Shown here one piece after another: positions 7,640 through 14,242 of a stretch of DNA of 16,369 nt. The translations under genes were made by a program, and so were the position numbers. The notes under the pieces were generated by a model that was not told the origin of the DNA, did not search any database, and worked only from the letters and a program-made list of their open reading frames with translations. This DNA comes from RGIG995 sp045635765 (GTDB lineage: Bacteria > Bacillota > Clostridia > Oscillospirales > UBA644), in contig JAZTWH010000084.1 of NCBI GenBank assembly GCA_045635765.1, forward strand, positions 1-16,369. Direction: 5' to 3'. Each line of letters starts with the position of its first letter. The stretch's first letter is position 1.

Positions 7640-7648
7640 ATTATATCA
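7640..7648 (-). promoter_or_regulatory. Possible distal promoter of parA (extended -10)
   Basis: On minus, TGATATAAT is a perfect extended -10. At 17 bp the -35 is only TTAAAA, so activity depends on the extended element. A transcript from here would carry parS in its leader. Confidence 0.4.
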
Positions 7649-7689
7649 ACAAAAAACCGCGTTTTTAAACTATTTGCAAATTTTTGTCC

Positions 7690-7721
7690 AAAAAATTGCA
7701 CCGAATCCCTCCGGTGCAATT
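7690..7721 (-). terminator. Terminator of the lipoprotein gene
   Basis: On minus, AATTGCACCG (7721-7712) pairs perfectly with CGGTGCAATT (7703-7694) across an 8-nt loop and runs into a T tract ending at 7690. It lies 12 bp beyond the stop codon and insulates parA from the upstream gene. Confidence 0.88.
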
Positions 7722-7733
7722 CTGCCTCATCAT

Positions 7734-9320
7734 TTACTCTGCCGTAATTCGTGCCTCCAGGGCAGATTTCAGGTCCCCTTCCGGAGTGGTTCCGTCCAAA
7801 AAGACAAAGGAGACGGAGCCCTTTATTTGGGCGTCCGTTTTGGAAATTGCCTCCGCAAAGGCCCGGGACACCGGCACGGGGCCCTTGAGGTCCCCTGTGT
7901 AGAGGGTGGTGACTCCCTCCAGAGAGACGCCCCCCGAGACAATCTGTTCTTCGGTGACGAACCGAACCCGGCGGGTTCCCTGCTCCGACAGCGTTGCCCA
8001 AACCTCTCCGTACAAGGAATCAAAGGACCGGGGCGGATTCAACTCCGCCAGCCCGTTGGACAGAATTAAAATCGCCCGAGTGGGGTCCCGGTCCCCCAAG
8101 GGCTGATGTTCCGAGGCGGAGTCGTCAGACGAAAACCGTTGCGAATAGGAGGCCAGGGTTTCCTTGTGGGCGTCCAGTTGTTCCAAGGTAAAATTGGCAG
8201 TAGACAGAGAAAAGACCCCGTGCTTTCCGCAGAGGGAGACCTGAGACACCACATCCCGACCCTCTTCGAGAGCCCAGGCACCGTCCACCTCCACGGCGAT
8301 TTTTTTCGTGGTCAGAGAGGAGAGCAGGGAGAGCATCATGCCCTCGTCGGCCCCGTCGCAGAGGGAAATTCCCACCACGTCAAGTTCGTGTTCCTCCACC
8401 AGGGACCACAGGTCCACCACGCCGGAATAGGCAAGGTTCATGCCGTTTCCGTAGGTTCCCAAGGAAAAGAGAATGGGGACGGAGGGGTCTGCACTGCGAT
8501 AGACGTTGACCATCATCTCCAAAAAGTCGGACAGACAATTTTGGCGGAAGCGACGCCAATCTCCATAGCAGGCCTTTACCACGTCTTTGACGGGCAAGGC
8601 CTCCAAATCCGTCCGGGACGCCACCAGAAGCCCCCGGGCGTCGGACAGCTTTTGCCACGAGCCGTAGGTTTCTTTTAAGGCATCGTAGAAACCGCGAACG
8701 GCCGATTCGGAATAATCCAATTCTTCATTGACCGAATAGTCGAATTCCCCGAAGCAGGAGAGCCGAACTCCCCAGCGGGTAAGGTTCCGGCCGTGGGTCC
8801 GGGCGACGTGGAGCGCGAAGTTTTGCAAGGTATTTTCCACAATTTGAAGGGTGTCCGCATCGGTAAAGGAAAGGAACGCCCCTCGGCCCTCCACCTGATA
8901 GACCCGTTGACTTTCCGTCTCCTGCAACGCCAACTCCTGGGCCCAGGAAAGGTCCTTCGTCCACAGCAGAGGCTGAAGAGAGACCTTCAATCCGGCCTCC
9001 GCAAAAATCGCCACTACGCCGTCCAGATACGTCCAATCAAAGTGGCCTCGCAAAGGCTCGAAGGCAGACCACAGAACGGCAAAATCAATGGCCGTAAATC
9101 CGCAGTCCTTGGCCTTTTGGGCGTAGGCTCGGGCCTCCTCCGGGGACGTCACCTGCCAGGACCACAGGGTCAGGTAGGTGTGCCGGGCTTCCCGCAGTTC
9201 CGTGACCGCCGACCGGTCGTAATCTTCTGCGGGAGCAACGAGACCGCATCCGCACAGAGCCAGCATCACTCCGGCTAAGCATAAACTGAGAATGGTTTTT
9301 ATTCCTATTTTCATCATCAT
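7734..9320 (-). CDS. Lipoprotein with a GH42-like (beta-galactosidase-type) barrel
   Basis: The 528-aa protein starts with a lipoprotein signal: basic residues, a hydrophobic stretch (about 10-22) and lipobox LCGC with Cys25, so it is probably anchored outside the membrane. Residues about 48-390 resemble a clan-A TIM barrel: YLTLWSWQVTSPEEARAYAQ, GFTAIDFAVLWSAFEP, FDWTYLDGVVAIFAEAGLKV, GEFDYS (191-196) and VEVDGAW (343-349). YGDWRRFRQNCLSDF (252-266) resembles GH42 enzymes. E192 and E344 are plausible acid/base and nucleophile, by pattern only. A second domain (about 400-528) is unrecognised and may be a Rossmann-like trimerisation-type fold. Three ATGs in a row (9320, 9317, 9314) follow AAAGGAG, so the exact start is uncertain by two codons. 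Substrate is unknown. A non-catalytic binding role is possible. Confidence 0.7.
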   Translation of the reverse strand: MMMKIGIKTILSLCLAGVMLALCGCGLVAPAEDYDRSAVTELREARHTYLTLWSWQVTSPEEARAYAQKAKDCGFTAIDFAVLWSAFEPLRGHFDWTYLDGVVAIFAEAGLKVSLQPLLWTKDLSWAQELALQETESQRVYQVEGRGAFLSFTDADTLQIVENTLQNFALHVARTHGRNLTRWGVRLSCFGEFDYSVNEELDYSESAVRGFYDALKETYGSWQKLSDARGLLVASRTDLEALPVKDVVKACYGDWRRFRQNCLSDFLEMMVNVYRSADPSVPILFSLGTYGNGMNLAYSGVVDLWSLVEEHELDVVGISLCDGADEGMMLSLLSSLTTKKIAVEVDGAWALEEGRDVVSQVSLCGKHGVFSLSTANFTLEQLDAHKETLASYSQRFSSDDSASEHQPLGDRDPTRAILILSNGLAELNPPRSFDSLYGEVWATLSEQGTRRVRFVTEEQIVSGGVSLEGVTTLYTGDLKGPVPVSRAFAEAISKTDAQIKGSVSFVFLDGTTPEGDLKSALEARITAE

Positions 9321-9433
9321 TTTCTCCTTTCACCGCCCCGACGGGACGGAAGAGAGCACCGTCGGTCAAGGATTTTCCTTCGGTGGACCGATTCGGCCGA
9401 AGGCAGGGCAGACCGGGCCCTGGGTTTGGGTAA

Positions 9434-9462
9434 AGTATATCACATTTCGGCCCGATTGTCAA
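9434..9462 (-). promoter_or_regulatory. Promoter of the lipoprotein gene
   Basis: On minus, consensus TTGACA (9462-9457), 17 bp, then TATACT (9439-9434). The start is expected near 9427. Confidence 0.82.
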
Positions 9463-9521
9463 ATGGGTCCCCGCGGATGCAAAAAAAATGCGAACAAATC
9501 CGAGGATTCCCCAAAACGTTC

Positions 9522-9550
9522 TTGACAAACGGACCGACTTCGTGTATAAT
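9522..9550 (+). promoter_or_regulatory. Consensus sigma-A promoter of acn
   Basis: TTGACA (9522-9527), 17 bp, then TATAAT (9545-9550): both hexamers are perfect and the spacing ideal. Start is expected near 9557, leaving about 200 nt of untranslated leader. Confidence 0.88.
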
Positions 9551-9759
9551 AAATTATTGAACTGTACTATTATAGGAAGAAGAACCGGAAGGCCCTTCCC
9601 CCGCCCCTTCTCCCTGCCCCCTTCTCCTACCTTTTTCACGGACTTGACGGGCGGACTTGCGATTGCCGAAGAGGAGAGGCAAACCATTTATTGACAAAAG
9701 CGGGCCGGGGCCTTTGCCCCTCCCCTTACAGTATCACCCCAAATAGGAGACGTTTAATC

Positions 9760-11679
9760 ATGGGAATGAACATTACACAGAAAATCATCAAGAAGCACCT
9801 GATCTCCGGGGAAATGATTCCCGGCAAAGAGATCGCCGTCCGCATTGACCAAACCTTGACTCAGGATGCGACGGGGACCATGGCCTATCTGCAATTTGAA
9901 GCCATCGGCATCCCCCGGGTCCGCACCGAGTGTTCCGTGGCCTACATCGACCACAACACGCTGCAGACCGGCTTTGAGAATGCCGACGACCATCGGTATA
10001 TTCAGTCCTGCTGTGCAAAATACGGGCTGTACTATTCCCGGCCCGGCAACGGCATTTGCCACCAGGTCCACCTGGAACGGTTCTCGGCTCCCGGCAAGAC
10101 CCTGCTGGGGAGCGACTCCCACACCCGCACCGGAGGCGGCATCGGCATGATGGCCATCGGTGCCGGCGGGCTGGACGTGGCCGTTGCCATGGGCGGCGGA
10201 GCATTCCACATGAATATGCCCGAGGTAATCCGGGTCAATCTGCGGGGCACGCTCCGTCCCGGCGTTGCGGCGAAGGATATTATTTTAAAACTTCTGCAGA
10301 TCCTGTCCGTCAAGGGCGGGGTGGGAAAGGTCATTGAATACGGCGGAGACCTGGCGTCCCTGTCCGTTCCCGAACGGGCAACCATCACCAACATGGGTGC
10401 CGAGCTGGGGGCCACCACCTCCATTTTCCCGGCAGACGAAGTGACCATGGCTTTCCTGAACGCCCAACAGCGGGGCTGCGACTACATCCCCTTGCAGGCC
10501 GACGAGGATGCGGAATATTCCCGGGTCATCGACATTGATCTTTCCGCCCTGGAGCCCCTTTCCGCCTGCCCCCATTCTCCCGACAACATCAAAACCGTCA
10601 AAGAGCTGGCCGGCAAAAAGATCGACCAGGTCTGCATCGGCTCCTGCACCAACTCTTCCTATCTTGACCTGATGAAGGTGGCCAAGATCCTGAAGGGGAA
10701 GACGGTGGCCGAGCACGTTTCTTTGGTGATCGCCCCCGGCTCCAAGCAGGTTTTGGATATGCTGGCCAAGAACGGAGCCTTGAGCGACATCATTTCCGCC
10801 GGGGCCCGGATTTTGGAATGTGCCTGCGGTCCCTGCATCGGCATGGGCCAGGCTCCCAACTCCAACGGCGTCTCCCTGCGGACCTTTAATCGGAACTTTG
10901 AAGGCCGTTCCGGCACCGCCGACGGGCAGGTCTACCTGGTTTCCCCCGAAACCGCCGCAGTCTCGGCCCTGACCGGGGTATTCACCGATCCCATGGCCAA
11001 CGTTCCCGACCTTACGGTGGAAATGCCCAAGGAATTTGATGTAAACGACAATATGATCATCAAGCCCTATCCGGAAGGAGAAGATCATCCGGTCATCTAC
11101 GGGCCCAACATCAAGCCCTTCCCCCTGAACAAGGAACTGCCCGAGACCCTCACCGCCAAGGCCGTTCTGAAGGTAGGAGACAACATTACCACCGACCACA
11201 TCATGCCGGCAGGGGCCAAGATTCTGCCCTATCGCTCCAATATTCCCTACCTCTCCCAGTTCTGCTTCGGAGTCTGCGATAAATCCTTCCCCGAACGGGC
11301 ACTGGCCTGGGGCGGCGGATTCGTCATCGGCGGTCAGAACTACGGCCAAGGCTCTTCGAGAGAACACGCGGCTCTGGTTCCCCTCTACTTAGGGATCAAG
11401 GCCGTGGTCGCCAAATCCTTCGCCCGCATCCACGCGGCAAACCTCATCAACTCCGGGATTCTGCCCCTGACCTTTGAAAAGGAAGAGGATTACGACCGCA
11501 TCGAACAGGGCGACGAGCTGGAAATCCCGGCCATCCGCCAGAGCGTAAAAGACGGAACTCCCATGGTCCTGATCAACAAGACCAAGGGCATCGAAATCCC
11601 CCTGACCACCGTCTTTACCGACCGTCAAAAGAAGATGATCCTGGCCGGCGGACTTCTGAACGCCACCAAGAACGCCTGA
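9760..11679 (+). CDS. acn: Aconitate hydratase (short, monomeric-chain type)
   Basis: The 639-aa [4Fe-4S] enzyme interconverts citrate and isocitrate through cis-aconitate. Cluster ligands are Cys296 in CIGSCTNSS (292-300) and Cys356/Cys359 in CACGPCIGMG (354-363). LLGSDSHTRTGGGIGM (115-130) is another family signature. The C-terminal swivel domain has ITTDHIMPAGAKILPYRSN (476-494) and the active-site loop NYGQGSSREHAAL (527-539). It is much shorter than AcnA (about 890 aa) and fits the Aquifex-type aconitases. The ATG at 9760 follows AGGAG by 10 bp; an open frame from 9691 has no ribosome site. icd downstream on the same strand supports aconitase rather than homoaconitase or isopropylmalate isomerase. 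Confidence 0.92.
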   Translation: MGMNITQKIIKKHLISGEMIPGKEIAVRIDQTLTQDATGTMAYLQFEAIGIPRVRTECSVAYIDHNTLQTGFENADDHRYIQSCCAKYGLYYSRPGNGICHQVHLERFSAPGKTLLGSDSHTRTGGGIGMMAIGAGGLDVAVAMGGGAFHMNMPEVIRVNLRGTLRPGVAAKDIILKLLQILSVKGGVGKVIEYGGDLASLSVPERATITNMGAELGATTSIFPADEVTMAFLNAQQRGCDYIPLQADEDAEYSRVIDIDLSALEPLSACPHSPDNIKTVKELAGKKIDQVCIGSCTNSSYLDLMKVAKILKGKTVAEHVSLVIAPGSKQVLDMLAKNGALSDIISAGARILECACGPCIGMGQAPNSNGVSLRTFNRNFEGRSGTADGQVYLVSPETAAVSALTGVFTDPMANVPDLTVEMPKEFDVNDNMIIKPYPEGEDHPVIYGPNIKPFPLNKELPETLTAKAVLKVGDNITTDHIMPAGAKILPYRSNIPYLSQFCFGVCDKSFPERALAWGGGFVIGGQNYGQGSSREHAALVPLYLGIKAVVAKSFARIHAANLINSGILPLTFEKEEDYDRIEQGDELEIPAIRQSVKDGTPMVLINKTKGIEIPLTTVFTDRQKKMILAGGLLNATKNA

Positions 11680-11681
11680 TC

Positions 11682-12056
11682 ATGAAACGATTCATCCACA
11701 CCCTGGACCGATTCGGGTCCCCGGTGCTGATCCTGAGCTACGCCGCCCTTTGCATCCTGCTTTTGGCGGCGACCCCGCAGGGAAAGGGCCCCTTCCTGTG
11801 GGCCATCCTTTGCGGAGTGGCTACGGCCGCCGCCTTTCGATGGGGGACCTGGGCAATTCTGGTCCGGGCGAGAAAGAAAGCAACCCCCTCGGAGCTGGCC
11901 GTCCTGACGGGAACGGTGGAGATTCTCTTTCTTCTCTTCACCGCCGCCGCAACGGTCTTGACCATCCTCCTCTGGGAGATCCCCGCCCTCTGGGTGTTTT
12001 TTCCCACCCCCCTCTTCGGCCTGCGAGGTGCCATCCGCTTCCACACAACCCTCTAA
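11682..12056 (+). CDS. Small integral membrane protein of unknown function
   Basis: This 124-aa protein is not recognised. Hydropathy suggests three or four membrane helices: about 14-31 (PVLILSYAALCILLLAA), 38-62 (PFLWAILCGVATAAAFRWGTWAIL) and 72-108, the last long enough for two spans, with a basic loop RARKK between helices 2 and 3. Its ATG is 2 bases after the acn stop and no clear ribosome site precedes it, so translation is probably coupled to acn. The frame ends shortly before a repeat pair. The position inside an acn-icd pair could suggest a link to citrate or 2-oxoglutarate transport, but no transporter motif is visible. Confidence 0.68.
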   Translation: MKRFIHTLDRFGSPVLILSYAALCILLLAATPQGKGPFLWAILCGVATAAAFRWGTWAILVRARKKATPSELAVLTGTVEILFLLFTAAATVLTILLWEIPALWVFFPTPLFGLRGAIRFHTTL

Positions 12057-12254
12057 GCCCCCATCTTTGGGACACAAAGAGCGAATCTCCTCCTCGCCCC
12101 TCTGACGGAGCAAGGCTCTGTCCCTGCGGGACTTTTGCGTTCACGCCCCTCCGACGGAGCAAGGCTCTGTCCCTGCGGGACTTTTGCGTTCCCCAAATTT
12201 AATATTTTTGCATTTTCAGAATGATTTTTGACCATAATCAAAGGAGAACATATT
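12057..12254. other. Intergenic region before icd
   Basis: It contains the repeat pair 12095-12191 and an AT-rich stretch up to the icd ribosome site. I found no promoter with acceptable spacing for icd, so icd may be read from the acn promoter or from within the repeat. Confidence 0.6.
12095..12191. repeat. Direct repeat pair, 48-bp units, 49-bp period
   Basis: Units at 12095-12142 and 12144-12191 differ at one base (T/C at 12103 and 12152). Each unit has two small stem-loops, GAGC-AAG-GCTC and GTCCC-TGC-GGGAC, the second followed by TTTT. They may weaken transcription between the membrane-protein gene and icd, or be copies of a dispersed repeat. Unit 1 begins with CCCCTCTGA, loosely like the preceding gene's end ACCCTCTAA. 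Confidence 0.9.
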
Positions 12255-13409
12255 ATGTACGAAGCACAAATCCAAGCGGCAACCGAAAAATTCGCCGCCC
12301 TTTTGGAAGAACAGCTGAAACGGGTTGACGGACTGAAGTCCCAGGGGGACTTCGTGGACTACGCCAAGCTGGATAAGATTATCATCGGCGTCTGCGGCGG
12401 CGACGGCATCGGCCCCACCATTACCGCCCAATCCCGCCGGGTTTTGGAACATCTGCTGGCCGACGAAGTAAAAAAGGGCAAGGTGGAATTCCGCAACATT
12501 GACGGGCTGACCATCGAAAACCGGGTCAAGGTCATGAAGGCCATGCCCGACGACGTGATGGAAGAGCTGAAGGCCTGCCACGTCATTCTGAAGGGTCCCA
12601 CCCACACCCCCAACGCCGGAGACGGCTATCCCAACATTGAATCGGCCAACGTGGCCATGCGTAAGGCTTTGGACCTCTTTGCCAACGTCCGCCCCGTGAA
12701 GGTGCCCGACCAAGGCATCGACTGGACCTTCTTCCGGGAAAATACCGAAGGGGGATACGCCGTGGGCTCCAAGGGCGTCAACGTGACCGAGGACCTGGGC
12801 ATCGACTTTACCGTAGCTACCTCTCAGGGGTGCGACCGCATTGCGGAAATTGCCTTTGATTATGCCAAGAAGAACGGCAAGACCCGGGTAGAAGTGGTCA
12901 CCAAGGCCAACATCATCAAGACCACCGACGGCAAATTCCTGGAGCATTGCCACAAGGTAGCCGAAAAATACCCCGACATCCAACTGAACGAATGGTTCAT
13001 TGATATTATGACCGCCAAGCTCATCGACGAGAAGCGTCGCCGGGACTTCCAGGTCTTCGTTTTGCCCAACCTGTACGGGGACATCATCACCGACGAAGCC
13101 GCCGAATTCCAGGGAGGCGTCGGGACGGCCGGCTCCGCCAATATCGGCAAGAGATACGCCATGTTTGAAGCCATTCACGGCGATGCACCCCGGATGGTCC
13201 GGGAGGGCCGTGCAAAATACGCCGACCCCTCCTCCATGCTCCGGGCCGCAGTCCTTCTTTTGTCCCACATCGGTTATCAGGCCCAGTCCGACAAGCTTTC
13301 CGCCGCCCTGGACGAATGTATGTTCACCGAACGCAAGCTGGTCATCACCGGCCGGGACACCGGTTGCACCGGCGACCAATACGCCGACTACGTCATGAGT
13401 AAGCTCTAA
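12255..13409 (+). CDS. icd: Isocitrate dehydrogenase (isocitrate/isopropylmalate dehydrogenase family)
   Basis: The 384-aa enzyme oxidatively decarboxylates isocitrate to 2-oxoglutarate. Visible motifs: GGDGIGPTI (48-56), the substrate-binding segment ESANVAMRKALDLFANVRP (129-147; the Ser-x-Asn pattern favours isocitrate over isopropylmalate), RENTEG (161-166), the catalytic Lys in VTKANI (215-220), and the family signature NLYGDIITDEAA with GGVGTAGSANIG (272-298). Cofactor choice is not certain: HGDAPRM (308-314) lacks the Lys/Tyr pair typical of NADP-type E. coli Icd, so NAD is possible. The ATG at 12255 has AAGGAG 8 bases upstream. With acn it forms the oxidative arm supplying glutamate. 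The last codons (Met-Ser-Lys-Leu-stop) are repeated downstream. Confidence 0.9.
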   Translation: MYEAQIQAATEKFAALLEEQLKRVDGLKSQGDFVDYAKLDKIIIGVCGGDGIGPTITAQSRRVLEHLLADEVKKGKVEFRNIDGLTIENRVKVMKAMPDDVMEELKACHVILKGPTHTPNAGDGYPNIESANVAMRKALDLFANVRPVKVPDQGIDWTFFRENTEGGYAVGSKGVNVTEDLGIDFTVATSQGCDRIAEIAFDYAKKNGKTRVEVVTKANIIKTTDGKFLEHCHKVAEKYPDIQLNEWFIDIMTAKLIDEKRRRDFQVFVLPNLYGDIITDEAAEFQGGVGTAGSANIGKRYAMFEAIHGDAPRMVREGRAKYADPSSMLRAAVLLLSHIGYQAQSDKLSAALDECMFTERKLVITGRDTGCTGDQYADYVMSKL

Positions 13410-13698
13410 GAGCCTCCGCCCAAAAGGGACGAGACGGCATCATGAGTAAGCTCTGAGAGCCTCCCCGAAAGGGGACGCCTCTGCGGCGACCAATACGCCG
13501 ACTACGTCATGAGTAAGCTCTAAGAGCCCGCCCGAAAGGGACGAGACGGCATCATGAGTAAGTTCTAAGAGCCGCTCCGCCCGAAAGGGACGAGACGGCA
13601 TCATGAGCAAGCTCTGAGAGCCCCCCGAAAGGGATGGGGCAGCGACAGGAGCAAGCTCCAAGAGCCGGGAACAGGACGGCATTATGAGCAAACTGTAA
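13370..13698. repeat. Array of iterated icd 3'-end copies with palindromes and hairpins
   Basis: Starting in the icd end, ATGAGTAAGCTCTAA-like segments (Met-Ser-Lys-Leu-stop) recur about seven times up to 13684-13698, with decay. Six copies overlap the dyad GCTCTNAGAGC or a near variant: 13403-13413, 13450-13460, 13517-13527, 13562-13572, 13611-13621 and 13655-13665. Most intervals contain CCC-GAAA-GGG, a GNRA-loop hairpin, then GACGAGACGGCAT. A perfect 45-bp copy of the icd end (13370-13414) recurs at 13484-13528, 114 bp on. No ribosome sites precede the mini-frames. Confidence 0.92.
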
Positions 13699-13702
13699 AA
13701 AG

Positions 13703-13737
13703 GGTGCAGGTTCTTTCTATTTAAAAGAAACCGCACC
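13703..13737. other. Hairpin upstream of smpB
   Basis: GGTGC... (13703-13716) pairs with ...GCACC (13724-13737) over 14 positions with two mismatches and a 7-nt loop. On plus no T run follows, so it is not a standard terminator; on minus it is followed by CCCTTTTT. It may be a processing or regulatory hairpin at the end of the icd array. The rest of the icd-smpB gap (13410-13764, 355 bp) holds only the repeat array and the smpB ribosome site. Confidence 0.5.
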
Positions 13738-13764
13738 AAGACTTCCGAAGAAAGGAGACTCCCC

Positions 13765-14226
13765 ATGAAGCAGGCCTCAGTGAAGGTGATTGCCAACAAC
13801 AAAAAGGCGTACCACGACTATTTTGTAGAAGAAACCTTTGAAGCGGGGATTGCGTTGGCCGGGACGGAAGTCAAATCCATCCGCCAGGGCAAGGTGAATC
13901 TGAAGGATTCTTACTGCTCTGTCAAGGGCGGGGAGTTGCTTCTTTTGGGGGCCCACATTTCTCCCTACGAGAAGGGGAATATTTTTAATAAAGACCCCCT
14001 TCGGGAGCGAACATTATTGATGCACCGCAAGGAGATTGACCGTCTTTTTGGCAAGGTGAAGCAGGACGGGTACTCCATCATCCCGCTGCGGTGTTACCTG
14101 AAGGGGCCTTATGTGAAGATGGAAATTGGCCTGTGCAAAGGGAAAAAGCTGTACGACAAGCGGGAATCCGCCGCCAAGCAATCGGCCAAGCGGGACATGG
14201 AACGGTCCATGAAGATAGAACGCTGA
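13765..14226 (+). CDS. smpB: SsrA-binding protein SmpB
   Basis: The 153-aa protein binds tmRNA and brings it to stalled ribosomes for trans-translation. Family features run the full length: VIANNKKAYHDYFVEETFEAGIALAGTEVKSIRQGKVNLKDSY, the ISPYEKGNIFN segment, PLRCYLKGPYVKMEIGLCKGKKLYDKRE, and the basic C-terminal tail KRDMERSMKIER that enters the mRNA channel. AAAGGAGA precedes the ATG at 13765. Length is typical. The tmRNA gene itself is not in the window. It starts a close-packed smpB-dnaD-dnaC series, 16 bp before the next gene. Confidence 0.96.
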   Translation: MKQASVKVIANNKKAYHDYFVEETFEAGIALAGTEVKSIRQGKVNLKDSYCSVKGGELLLLGAHISPYEKGNIFNKDPLRERTLLMHRKEIDRLFGKVKQDGYSIIPLRCYLKGPYVKMEIGLCKGKKLYDKRESAAKQSAKRDMERSMKIER

Positions 14227-14242
14227 AGAAAGGACGGAGCTT

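Larger units (their letters stand above)
9321..9759. other. Divergent intergenic region, lipoprotein gene / acn
   Basis: This 439-bp gap contains two strong divergent promoters (9434-9462 minus, 9522-9550 plus). The minus leader (about 107 nt) can form two stem-loops: CCGACGG/CCGTCGG (9338-9344 with 9359-9365) and CCTTCGG/CCGAAGG (9377-9383 with 9397-9403). The acn leader (about 200 nt) has a pyrimidine-rich stretch (about 9593-9640) and a short GGGGC-CTTT-GCCCC hairpin near 9707-9720. No coding gene or known riboswitch was recognised. Confidence 0.7.

Noticed and set aside
9488..9694. Leader peptide gene in the acn leader
   Set aside because: The frame begins upstream of the mapped promoter and has no ribosome site.
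9691..9719. Second acn promoter at TTGACA 9691-9696
   Set aside because: No acceptable -10 lies 16-18 bp downstream; the region is GC-rich.
12216..13379. Large open frame opposite icd
   Set aside because: Shadow of icd in a GC-rich codon pattern, without homology or start signals.
13403..13665. CRISPR array
   Set aside because: Repeat cores are only 11-15 bp, spacing varies from 44 to 67 bp, intervals are related to each other, and no cas gene is present.
13703..13737. Plus-strand terminator of icd
   Set aside because: The stem has two mismatches and no T run follows on plus.
13440..13802. Minus-strand frame across the icd 3' array
   Set aside because: It only translates the repeat units and has no ribosome site or promoter; the array is better described at DNA/RNA level.
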